Positions 1 through 9,407 of a stretch of DNA of 64,000 nucleotides are shown here, piece after piece. This DNA comes from Athripsodes cinereus (lineage: Eukaryota > Arthropoda > Insecta > Trichoptera > Leptoceridae). Every line of letters starts with the position of its first letter. Position 1 is the stretch's first letter. The notes under the pieces were generated by a model, which saw nothing but the letters and a program-made list of their open reading frames with translations, searched no databases and had not been told where the DNA came from. The stretch is from contig OX388314.1 in the NCBI GenBank assembly GCA_947579605.1, forward strand, positions 12,645,982 to 12,709,981, in the 5' to 3' direction. The translations under genes were made by a program, and so were the position numbers.

Positions 1-1317
1 TTCCAAAGAGGTGAAAAATCTGGCCTGGTGCTCTTGGATCTGACTGCGGCATACGATACGGTTTGGAGAAGGGGACTGATCCTCAAAATCGCAAGGACTC
101 TCAGATGCAGAAAAACTGTAAGACTGCTGGAAGGTATACTGTCGAACAGAAGAATAAAGGTCTACCTGGATGGAAATGTCAGTGGCACAAAAATAATACA
201 AAACGGCCTACCACAGGGATCAGTGTTGTCTCCGCTTCTCTTTAATCTCTACACGGCGGACGTGCCGGAGACGGTGGCTAGAAAGTTTGTATATGCAGAT
301 GACGTGGCACTTGTGGCTCAGGCAAAGACATTTGAAGAGCTAGAATCAACCTTAAACTCTGATTTGGATAACTTTCAAGAATACCTGAAGAGCTGGCATC
401 TACGACCAAACCCTAAAAAGACGGTTGCGTTGGCTTTGCACTTAAACAATAGGGAAGCAGAAAGAGAGCTGGAGGTCTTCATGTGTGGTGAGAGGATACC
501 GAGTGAGAAGAACCCAAAGTACCTCGGAGTGAAGATTGATAGAGCCCTTACATATAAAGCTCATACTGAGAGCGTCAAAAATAAGATAAAATCCCGTAAT
601 AACATTGTAAATAAACTGGCAGGTACTTCATGGGGCAGCAAAGCAACAACATTGCGAGCATCCGCAATGGCTCTGGTATACAGTTCAGCGGAATACTGTT
701 CTCCAGTGTGGGGAAGAAGTTCACATTGTGGTAAGATCGATGTTGAATTGAATAAGACCATGAGAACCATTACAGGCGCTATAAAATCAACCCCAACCCA
801 ATGGTTGCCAGTGCTATCCAATATTGCGCCCCCAGATCTGCGCAGAAACCATGCCACGGTCAGGGAGAAGAACAAGATCCAGAAAAACCCCCAATTACCA
901 GCATTTGCGGACATATTTCACCCACCTCATAAAAGATTGAAATCCCGAAAACCAATATGGACAGTAGATACAAATGAATTTAACCTAGAAGGGAAATGGA
1001 GGGAAAGATGGGCCACAGAAAAGCTAACAAATAAACACCTTGTGGTAAACCCCAACACCAGAGTACCAGGTTTCGACCTACCACGAAAAATCTGGGTACA
1101 GCAGAACAGAGTGAGAACGGAACATGGATGCTGCAATTACTCACTCTGGAGGTGGGGAAAGAGGGACAGCCCTGATTGTGAATGTGGAGCGGAACAGACT
1201 GTGAGACACGTAGTGCAGGATTGCCACATTAAGAAGTTCAATGGAAGCCTCCAGGATATCCATGAGGCGACGCCGGAGGCGGTGGACTGGTTGGCGGCAC
1301 TGGATCCGAGGCTGTAG
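1..1317 (+). CDS. LINE ORF2, reverse transcriptase to C-terminus (5' partial)
   Basis: The frame is open from base 1, so the protein enters from the left of the window; GTG at 28 is not a real start. Visible reverse-transcriptase blocks are LLDLTAAYDTVWRRGL, then NGLPQGSVLSPLLFNLY, then the catalytic FVYADDVALV, and then PNPKKTVAL. A cysteine/histidine cluster near the end (CECG followed by RHVVQDC) resembles the terminal zinc-binding segment of many insect LINE proteins. There is no internal stop over 439 codons and the catalytic YADD is intact, so the copy is fairly young. The endonuclease half and ORF1 lie outside the window. The I/Jockey group is likely; I cannot fix the clade. The role is target-primed reverse transcription of its own RNA. 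Confidence 0.9.
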   Translation, partial: FQRGEKSGLVLLDLTAAYDTVWRRGLILKIARTLRCRKTVRLLEGILSNRRIKVYLDGNVSGTKIIQNGLPQGSVLSPLLFNLYTADVPETVARKFVYADDVALVAQAKTFEELESTLNSDLDNFQEYLKSWHLRPNPKKTVALALHLNNREAERELEVFMCGERIPSEKNPKYLGVKIDRALTYKAHTESVKNKIKSRNNIVNKLAGTSWGSKATTLRASAMALVYSSAEYCSPVWGRSSHCGKIDVELNKTMRTITGAIKSTPTQWLPVLSNIAPPDLRRNHATVREKNKIQKNPQLPAFADIFHPPHKRLKSRKPIWTVDTNEFNLEGKWRERWATEKLTNKHLVVNPNTRVPGFDLPRKIWVQQNRVRTEHGCCNYSLWRWGKRDSPDCECGAEQTVRHVVQDCHIKKFNGSLQDIHEATPEAVDWLAALDPRL

Positions 1318-1410
1318 TTCTGATGCGACTGCTTTTTTGACCCAGCCCAAATTGGGTGAAGACACCTAAATCACCGCCCACACGAAAAGTAAAGTAAAGT
1401 AAGTAAGTAA
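1318..1410 (+). repeat. LINE 3' UTR with (AAGT)n tail
   Basis: A short GC-richer 3' UTR follows the ORF2 stop and ends in a run of AAAGT/AAGT units at about 1385-1410, after which AT-rich flank begins. A simple-repeat tail instead of poly(A) is normal for several LINE clades. The target duplication cannot be checked because the 5' end is outside the window. Confidence 0.7.
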
Positions 1411-3204
1411 TGTTTAAATTATTCTATAAAGCTTCTTCATTTTTTCAAAAATTAATGAGAAACTTGTTCTACGAAAATTCATTTGAAATCAAGGGAAACT
1501 TCCTCATTTCCGGCATTTATATATTTTATACCTATTATATGTTTTTCGAATCATGTCTGTGAACCAAGTGTCTTAAAATATAGTCGATATTCACAAAACG
1601 TTTGCAAACACTTAAATTTTCAAATAATAATAATATGTATTACTGTAGTATTACTCTGTATGTATTACTCTACGATGTATTTATGTAGATAGATAGGTAG
1701 ATACATTATAGGCATTGAAATTGAGATGAATGTATTTTGGGTTAGTGACAACCCTACATTGTGTGATGTGATAGATAGGAGGCGTCTGCCATTAGAGCAG
1801 TTACAGTAGCGATGGCGCCTAAGCCGTCGGGTTGCGTCGGCGCCGTATAAAAATAAATACAACAACGTAATAATTATTATATACATATCAGTGTAGATCA
1901 GTGGCGGGGAACTGACTTTTTATTTAATTATTTTATTTTTCTTCAATCTCAACATTTACATAACAAAATCAACAAAACAATTATGGTCTTGGCTGGATCA
2001 TTTTTGTCAACGATAGTTGGCCAAACACGGCACATTCTTTTGTCCACAAGGACTCCAAGTCCCAAACATCCCTCTTTCATAATTCACTGTTTCAATAATA
2101 ATGTTGTGAATATTGTGAAAAAAGGGTGATATAAATGACGCGGTTAGACATATGAAAAGTGTTTTTAAAATGTAACAGAAATTTGAGAGTTCGTTGTTTT
2201 TAGTGTATGTTTGTCCTAAATTTTATTATTTCATTTCACTTGTAAGTGAGTTTTTACATATTTGCATTGCAGTGTTTGTGTGCTTTTAAGCATGATTAGA
2301 AAACATGTCACTGTTTTATTTGTACATACATATACCTAAATATTATACACGTAGTCAACTAAATAAAAGACTGAAGCAAATTGTGCGTCGCTCGTGTTAT
2401 GATGGAGGATGCTGCGAGGCGGATGTCAAATACATAATATTAATATAATCTATTTAAATAATAAATTAAATTTCACTGAGAAAAAATATGTCTACTTAAT
2501 CGAGACTCTAATTTGACCTCTTTTTAGTTTTTTATCTTTATTTTATACTCAATCCGGAAGAAATCATTGAGTTGGAAAAAGCTTCAGGCGTTTTGTGAGT
2601 AGGTAGTTGAGTATATTTTAATAACACTGTGTACGTGGTAGATATTCTGAAAAGTAAATAAAAGTTTGTAAATCTTGAAATAATCTCCAAGATAAATATA
2701 TACCGTCGAAATTGTTGGTTAATTAGTTAAATTATACTGAACTATCTATCAGAAAATCCCGGGTTCGAGTTCTTACACTCCCAACCTACTCCACTTTAAT
2801 GTGATCGTTTTTGAGTTCATTTCAAACTCAGATTCATCTTAATAAAAATCTTTTCCATTCTACTTACACATGGTTTCCCTTTTATACAAACAACATGTGT
2901 TCACTCTTATCTAAATAATTAAGTCATATGTCTTTTGAGCGGCCATTTGACTGCAAAATTCTCTTTCAGTATGTAAGTATTATATAAGGAAGTTTTATGG
3001 TGGAAATTACTCATCAATATAGAAAAAATTGGTTGTACTTTTTGTGTCTGCAGTTATTTGATAGAAAATGCGATGTACCTACTTTTTTATTATTTTTATG
3101 GCAGAAATAAGAATTGACTTTCATAATTTTAAAAGTTTCATTACACATTTTCATGCAGAATGTCTTCTCTGCGACATTTTACTCAGAAATATGTTGTTTA
3201 AAGT
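1411..3204. other. AT-rich non-coding stretch with one possible LINE tail
   Basis: No supportable gene. At about 1760-1860 there is a GC-rich island with GGCGCC repeated 25 bases apart (a potential hairpin) followed by AATAAA-like sequence, which could be the 3' end of a plus-strand retroelement. At 1970-2095 the minus strand has a short open stretch that I do not recognise. Confidence 0.4.
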
Positions 3205-3328
3205 AGTTTCTACTACAACTGCTACTACTATCACTATACCGTCACCAGAGATGTGCAAAATACTTTCAAAAAAGTATTTAAATACAAAATACAAATACTT
3301 TTGAATTTTTGTATTTCAAATACAAAAT

Positions 3329-4005
3329 CATCATCATCATCATCGCCCTCAACGCTCCTCTCGGGAGCACAGGGCAGAAACCAGCCTCCTCCATTCAGAG
3401 CGTCTCTGTGCCAATTGCGTCACCTCTTCCCACGACATTCCTTGCGCTCTGATATCGTTGTCATAGGAACGGTGTATTGTGAAAGAGGGACGCCCGGGCC
3501 TACGGAACCCCTGCGGACGGAAGAACAGTGCTCTTTTTGGCCAACTATCATTGGGCATTCTCAAAACATGTCCCAGCCAGGACCATCGTCTCTCTTGTAT
3601 TACGGAGATTACAGGTCTCTGCTGGGTGCGCCGGCGCACAGCATCATTTGTAACATGTTCATACCATCTGACATCCAAAATCCTTCTAAGACACTTGTTT
3701 TCAAAGCTTAGTATCTTCCGCTCTTGAGCCTTGGTTAAGTGCCAAGACTCGCAGCCATATAGAAGGATTGGGATGATGCACGCATTGAACAAGCGTCATT
3801 TTGTCCTGATGCTGAGTCCAGACGCCTTCCAAACTTTGTTCATGTTGTTGAAAGCCCCGCTAGCTGCTCCTATGCGGATTGGTAATTCCGACCGGAGATC
3901 ACCCTCTGGCGTTATGGTTGCTCCCAGGTACCTGAATTTACTTACCTGAGATATTTGGGAATTGCCAACCATTAGTGGGGTGTGAGTACTCGTGCATGTA
4001 TTATA
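3329..4005 (-). pseudogene. 5'-truncated RTE-like LINE tail inserted in the hAT element
   Basis: On the minus strand the frame begins with STHTPLMVGNSQISQVSKF, continues through RYLGATITPEGD, meets a TGA stop at about 3809-3811, and continues in the same frame through LLYGCESWHLTKAQERK, WSWLGHVLRMPND and RRPGRPS to the end SALCSREER. These are the thumb and C-terminal blocks of RTE-type reverse transcriptases. The 3' end is a run of (ATG)n on the minus strand, seen as TCATCATC at 3329-3344. Flanking AAATACAAAAT (3318-3328 and 4006-4016) is a probable target duplication, but the host sequence is itself repetitive. A second, shorter copy lies at 31918-32055. It is dead: 5'-truncated and carrying a nonsense codon. 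Confidence 0.85.
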
Positions 4006-4097
4006 AAATACAAAATACTAAATACTTTTTCAAAATGGTGTTTAAGTACAAAATACAAAATACGTATTTTCAAAATACTTTTTTTAAAATACTTATT

Positions 4098-4330
4098 TAA
4101 AATACTTTTTACAAATAGTCGAACAAGGTGTAAGACAGGAGTATTCAATATTTCCAGCACTCTTTATCTATTATATACATCGAACCATTGATGAATTGAT
4201 AGAAGAAATGAAGAACTGGACAAGAGTATAAATAAATAGAGAACGGGTTGACATGATTTGATATAGCATTGCTTGCAGATAATGAAGATGAGTTGAATAA
4301 AGCCTTGGGAAGAAGGTTAGAGAATTCCTG
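4098..4330 (+). pseudogene. Decayed reverse-transcriptase fragment inside the hAT element
   Basis: In one frame the plus strand reads VEQGVRQEYSIFPALFIYYI, the decayed counterpart of the GVRQGCPLSPxLFNIYI block. It is followed after several stops, and in the same region, by ADNEDELNKALGRRLEN, which matches the segment after the catalytic YADD in RTE-like enzymes. TAA and TGA codons and a frame change separate the blocks. It shows that a LINE piece was captured in, or inserted into, the hAT copy long ago. It is distinct from the fresher minus-strand LINE tail next to it. Confidence 0.55.
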
Positions 4331-5225
4331 AACTTGGGCTGCAGAATAAATCAGGATGGATACTCCGAATCTGAAATCGTATGGACTACTGTAACATCAT
4401 ATTATATACAGGACTGCTCCAGACCCTTCTTGATTGTCTTCAGATGGTTTTTAATGTTGCCTCCGAATCATTTACAGAGAGAATCAGAGCTGCCACATCA
4501 CTTCACTACTAAGAAGTCTACACTAGCTGAGAGTTCCAGAGAGAATGGTGTTTAAACTGTTTCTCTGTCCACAAGGTAGCACACCACCCACTGAGCTGTT
4601 CCGCTGACAAAAATTTGAGGCAAAGACTGTGTTCAGCTTCTAATGTCGTGAACAAAATCGTAGAATTCAATATTGCAAATACCTTTAAATTTGCAAAAAG
4701 GAGAACCAGGTTGCCTGCAGACAAAGTTGAAAACGCTACCGTTCAGGAGAAATCACAGCGCCGTTGATGAAAATTTCATCATGGATCACTAAACGGCATC
4801 ATTTGTATAATTTGTTCAATCATCATTATTATGTGTGTATATCTCAAATATGGAGTACTCTAAAGGAAACGTTGTATTCGTAATTCAACAAATTGACAAA
4901 AAAAGCTTGCGTAAGCGCATATCAATAAATGGCAGAATTTTGTTTCAAACAAATAAAAAGGTATTTTGTAAAAGTATTTTGTGTAAAATACAAAATACTC
5001 AAAAAAAGTATTTCAAATAAAATACAAAATACTTTTTACGAAAAGGTATTTGAAATACAAAATGTAAATACGTATTTTGTATTTTGTACTTGTATTTTAA
5101 GTATTTTTATTTCAAATACTTCACATCTCTGACCGTCACGGCATTTTTACATAAGTGGAGTAGCCAGCGGACTAACTAGCTCTCCGTGTCCATACAAATA
5201 GGATAGGTAGCATAACTTGAAAATA

Positions 5226-6144
5226 TCATGCCACCCACAATTGATAAAAAATCCTTCTTCTCTTAATGTTTCATTGTTTATTTTCGAAATAATTTTTGAA
5301 AATAAAATATTATTTTGTCATTATGTAAAAAGAGTATTAACGTATAAAAAATATTATTTCAACAAAATAGCAAAATATTATTAATTTTTTTATGAAATGT
5401 TTATACAAACATGTTTTCCATTTATTGCCCTTTTCTTTCGGTGTTTTTCTTTGAAACTGCCTTTTCTTTACTTAATTGGTTTAGAGTACATAATATTTTC
5501 ATCATTTCTTTTATGACAATATTGTGCGCTATAACGTATAGGTATATTATGTAAGCAGTAATTATGTAACAGAAAATTTTATCGATTTGCAACAAATAAT
5601 AAACATTTTTTTGGATTCATTATTCAATCTTTTTTTATACTACCACTCTTTGAGGCTACAGCAATCACAAAAAATGCCAATTTTGTATTATTAACGTACA
5701 CGTGGCGTGTCAAATATAAAATACTAGCGGTCCGCACCGGCTTCGCACGGGTAGAAAGGTATTTAAAATAATAATTTAGTTTAAGTAAGGACCCCTAATG
5801 TTTTTGAAAATATAATATAGCCTTTTCCACCCGAGGATAGTGTAGCTTCCCAACAGTGAAAGAATTTTTCAAATCAGTTCAGTAGTTTCAGACCCTATTC
5901 AATGCAAACAATCAAATCTTTCCTCATTATAATATTGGCATAGAAAACTCTCAGTGGAACTACCAGCAAGAAATGGCCATCCGACTCTTTTCTGTATGTT
6001 TTTCAGTGCCCTGTAAAAGGAACGAATTCACAAAGCACTATGAACATGATATTTTGCAATAAGATAGGTCACCAATCCCGAATGTCTTGTTATTGTAAAT
6101 TATCTGTAGGTATGTCTTATTTTTGTAAATTATCTGTACATGCA
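5226..6144. other. AT-rich stretch, no gene seen
   Basis: No coding or structural feature could be supported. At about 5725-5760 GCGGTCCGCACCGGCTTCGC is a GC island of the type often found at LINE or MITE ends, but I could not define boundaries. Confidence 0.4.
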
Positions 6145-6202
6145 GTTAATTTGTTGGCTACTCCGTCTGTTGGACATGCCGTAATGGTATAGTTTGTTTA
6201 AT
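6145..6202 (+). repeat. Fragment of the CACGGCAT repeat family
   Basis: The sequence TTGGCTACTCCGTCTGTTGG followed by ACATGCCGTAATGGTATAG is a diverged copy of the simple-repeat end of the family found complete at 42769-43012, here in the opposite orientation. Confidence 0.6.
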
Positions 6203-6299
6203 AAAACAGAAAGATTTTTTTCTATTTTTATAATCTACTTATAAGCTACTTTTATAATCTACTTTTAAGCTAACTAAAATTAAAGTAAGTTTTTAAAAG

Positions 6300-6711
6300 G
6301 GCAGCGCCCGCCACATACCTCATGCCGTACCTGGAGATATCTTTCTCCATAATAACACACACATGCACAAACAGGATTTAATGTCGCATTAAAGCGAGAA
6401 ATGCTGCCCCGAGGGAGCACTCTAGATTTAGTGGCCACACACCAAAAATGTTTGTGCAAAAAGGGAAGGGAAGAAATGGGAATATGCCTTCCTCTCTATG
6501 CAGTATCGTTAGTTACTTGAAGGGGATATTAGGCTACCAAAGAAAGTACAGAAGTTTTTGAAGACGAAAAAGTTTTTCCTTGTGGCCACCAAGTCTGCAT
6601 GCCCTACAGGTCCAGATAACGGACCACGAACAGCAACGAGCATCTCCTTTCTTTTCCTACTGATGTCGGTGTGGGAACAATCACACAGAATATGTTCCGA
6701 CGTTTAGGATT
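6300..6711 (-). pseudogene. LINE ORF2 C-terminal tail and 3' UTR
   Basis: The minus strand reads TSEHILCDCSHTDISRKRKE and continues open to a stop at 6509-6511 (coding part 6509-6703). The SEHILxxC with C-x-C and H spacing is the C-terminal zinc-binding motif of R1/Jockey-type LINE proteins. A TAA lies in frame immediately upstream, and no further reverse-transcriptase sequence can be found to the right, so the copy is 5'-truncated. The GC-richer 3' UTR runs down to about 6300. Confidence 0.7.
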
Positions 6712-7357
6712 CAGAATTACAGAAATTAAAGTAAGTTAAATAAATACAAAATAATCTAACTTGAATTTGCTATTCGTGTGATTGTTTTCCTTTCATTCCC
6801 GTTATGAAATCAACAAGTGTCGGCCATTATATATTCAAAGGGTACTTAATTTGTTATGAACAGCTGAAACACAATACTACAAAATACTATTTGTAGGTAC
6901 TACTGAAGTCAACAACTATATAGTAAGGATATACACTTCACAATAGTGTGTGTGTTATTGTGAGAGGTCTGTCGTCTGTGTTTTATGCAACCTCTATGAC
7001 AAATTTTACAAAGTGCCTTCTACCCCAATATTCGTGGGTACAGCAGCTTAAGATAATGTACCATCATAATATGGCACGAACGTCGTATATATTTTTTCCC
7101 TTCATAAACTATAGTTATAAAAAAGAAAACCATTGAGAAATAAAGTATTATTTGGAGTTATTCTTGGAATACAAAATTTTATTGCAGTTATTATAGATAT
7201 GAATGATATGTATTTTCAAAATTTTTGGAAAAATTAAGGAAAGGAATGTTTTTTTATATTCAAATTCAATAATATTTGACATAAATTTCTTACGCAAAGT
7301 TACAGGAACAAAATATTTAGAAAGAAGTCAAAAACCAAATGTTAAATAGGTAAAAGA
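6712..7357. other. AT-rich stretch, no gene seen
   Basis: No reading frame, repeat or RNA that I can support. Short open frames here have no recognisable motif and are compatible with chance. Confidence 0.4.
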
Positions 7358-7533
7358 GTTCGTCGGTAACCTGGAGGCAGAGTCTCGGCCTCCGGAACAA
7401 GGGGTTCGTGATTCGATCCCAGGTGCCGGCAAAACTCCCCTTTCACGGCACAAGCTTTTAGCTTAGTGTGAAAGGTGTATAAGGTTGTATTTGGGCTTAT
7501 AACAAAAACCTAGATAATTTTTTTTTTTTTTTT
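7358..7533 (+). mobile_element. tRNA-derived SINE, copy 1
   Basis: A tRNA-like head (TCGGTAACCTGG as A box, GATTCGATCCC as B box) is followed by a family-specific body containing CCCCTTTCACGGCACAAGC and GTGAAAGGTGTATAAGG, and ends TAACAAAAACCTAGATAA plus a T-rich tail. The same order is found in copies at 14721-14893, 31196-31387, 35929-36105, 39324-39490 and 51138-51300. The A and B boxes are internal RNA polymerase III promoter elements. No protein is encoded; mobilisation would depend on a LINE. Confidence 0.85.
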
Positions 7534-9152
7534 AAAAATGCAATTAGTATCTAGATACAAATTTAATATAAAATATATTCACCGAGTAATTTCATTCACG
7601 TGGAGCATTTACTTTGATAGTAGATAAATATCACTGTACAACTTCATGTGTAAAGTTTGCATGTATAATAATAATTATTATGATTATAATGTTTCGTCAG
7701 CAGTAATATTTGTATTTATATAGATGCCTACCTAACTACCTACTTGCCTGCATATCTACTTAACTATCTACCTATCTATCTATCCATTCTCTTGTCAACT
7801 CCCATTTCAACAATTATGTCTCTCTTTATTTTATATAGATATTTTATTACTTTCTATCGGCTGTCATTTGCAGACGTTTTAACAATTATAGATAACATTA
7901 TTATTTATATTGTGTATAAATTATTCAAATTAGAAACAAATCGCTGAAAAGAAGAACCATCTTATCTGTGACGTTAGTAATTTACTTTAAAGTGGTGATT
8001 CAAATAATAAAAAATCTAATTATGTTTATACTTCCTTAACAAATCGGTATTGGTTTTATTGAAAATACATCAAAGATCCACTTTCACACCTATTTATTTA
8101 CATACATATATTTACTTTGGAGTAGCTATTCCACTTATTTATTTATTTTTACATTTTAACGCTCATCTCAGGAGTTTAGGACAAAAGTCACAATTTGGTA
8201 TTTCAGCTGAATATGTTTTTTTTTTTATTTAAATGTCTTACTGTTTTTTTTCAATATTTACTTTGTTTATTGATTAATTACTTATGGAAAATATTTCGTT
8301 ATTTAAGGCATTTTTTTGTTATTTAACTAATCAGTTAAACAACTAAAACACTTAAAAGATAGCTGAACTTCTACATTGCAAGAGGACTCTTTTGTATGAA
8401 TATAGAAAAGAAGAATATAATTTAATGTTAATTTATTTAAGATTGAGTTTTTTGGAGCAAGACACAACGACTAGTATACTCGTAAATAGATAGGTACTGA
8501 AACTGAAAGACATAACATAATCAGATTAAATCGGATGGACTTGCACCCTCATATTTGAGGAAGGTGATTAAATCTAGGATTATGAATGGTGTTTATTTAA
8601 ATTAAGAGAATTTGACATTATTGAGCAGTACGTACCACCCGTTGAACAACATCCAGAAATCCAGGAATATTAAGCAGTTGATTTTATACTCAATATACAC
8701 AAAATGTAGGCCATCTTGGGATTATTATTTTAATCGAAACGATAAATTAGCATACAATTTGTAAGACTATGATGATGAGTAAATATTATTTTGAACTTAA
8801 TGGAAAATATCTTTGTTTGAATCTTATGACGGATTTTAGTCCGTTAAAGTATCTAATCGATAATAATGAATCAAATTATTTCAAACGAATTCATCAACTT
8901 CTGAGCAATTCTAAGCTTCTGTCTTTTGAATAAATCTATCTACGTTAATACAAGTTTAATAATTATTACTTGTTTATTACATATTTTAATTAATAAGTAT
9001 TGTTTAAATTTGTATAGTGTTCAAAGAAAAAATATTGTAAGCGGAACTGAAATGATAAAATACAAGATGTAGGATTTTATTATTATTATTTTTTTATTTT
9101 TTTCGAATGTTTCATGATTAACACTGTGGAATTCCATATTTATTATTAATTT
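7534..9152. other. AT-rich stretch with cryptic CTAC/CTAT microsatellite
   Basis: At 7725-7785 there is an imperfect run of CTAC, CTAT and TACC units. Otherwise I see no gene; the short frames at 7744-7947 and 8050-8232 are low-complexity translations of AT-rich DNA. Confidence 0.4.
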
Positions 9153-9407
9153 AAAATAAAAGAAACTTTGTATTTTCCACTAGAATAACTTAAATCAGAG
9201 CTTAAACGTTTCCGCAACTACTTGTTCCATCATCAGTCAATGTTTGGGGGTGAAGGTGTAGGAGTGGTGGGCGGGGGCAGGGTCCTGACTGTCCTTGAAA
9301 ATAATTTATGTTTAGTATTGTTACCGATGATGGAACAAGTAGTTCCGAAAACGTTTTAACTCTGATTAAAGTTATTCTAGTGGAAAGTACAAAGTTTCTT
9401 TTATTTT
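9153..9407. repeat. Foldback element, 82-bp inverted arms with hammerhead-like cores
   Basis: The left arm 9153-9234 and the right arm 9326-9407 are inverted copies with only a handful of differences, separated by about 91 bp of unrelated, GC-richer sequence (GGTGGGCGGGGGCAGGG). The inner end of each arm reads, outward, GATGATGGAACAAGTAGTT, a C/G-rich closing, then a GAAA-type purine run and CG. In the left arm this is CTGATGA, a stem-loop, then GAAACG, the conserved parts of a hammerhead ribozyme core. Inverted terminal repeats with such motifs are known in Penelope-like elements, which is my best guess for its origin. No coding capacity. Confidence 0.7.

Larger units (their letters stand above)
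3246..5131. mobile_element. hAT-like DNA transposon with 8-bp target duplication
   Basis: The ends are inverted CAGAGATGTG (3246-3255) and CACATCTCTG (5122-5131), flanked by identical ACCGTCAC at 3238-3245 and 5132-5139. An 8-bp duplication with CAG-starting ends is the hAT signature (family knowledge). Both subterminal zones are packed with AAATAC/GTATTT units in both orientations, at 3255-3327, 4006-4096 and 4963-5120; such motif arrays are usual transposase-binding regions. No transposase frame is recognisable, so the copy is non-autonomous or decayed. The interior carries a LINE insertion (3329-4005) and a degenerate reverse-transcriptase fragment (4098-4330). The rest, 4330-4960, I do not recognise. 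Confidence 0.85.
3205..5225 (-). repeat. Interspersed repeat (CACGGCAT family) split by an hAT element
   Basis: The left part (3205-3245) is a CTACTA-type simple tail ending in ATACCGTCAC. The right part (5140-5225) continues GGCATTTTTACATAAGTGGA and GTAGCCAGCGG. Joined, they match other copies in the window (42769-43012, 60490-60715, 46677-46905), which read (simple repeat)-ACCATCACGGCATATCC. The simple-repeat side is probably the element's 3' end, so I place it on the minus strand. It was interrupted by the transposon at 3246-5131. Confidence 0.75.

Noticed and set aside
561..1365. Minus-strand frames across the first LINE
   Set aside because: Shadows of the plus-strand reverse-transcriptase frame.
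2745..2795. tRNA-like AATCCCGGGTTCGAGTTC
   Set aside because: Only the B-box-like half is present; no A box at the right distance.
3253..3949. Plus-strand frames of 152, 82 and 72 codons
   Set aside because: They are antisense to the minus-strand LINE tail, which has clear protein motifs.
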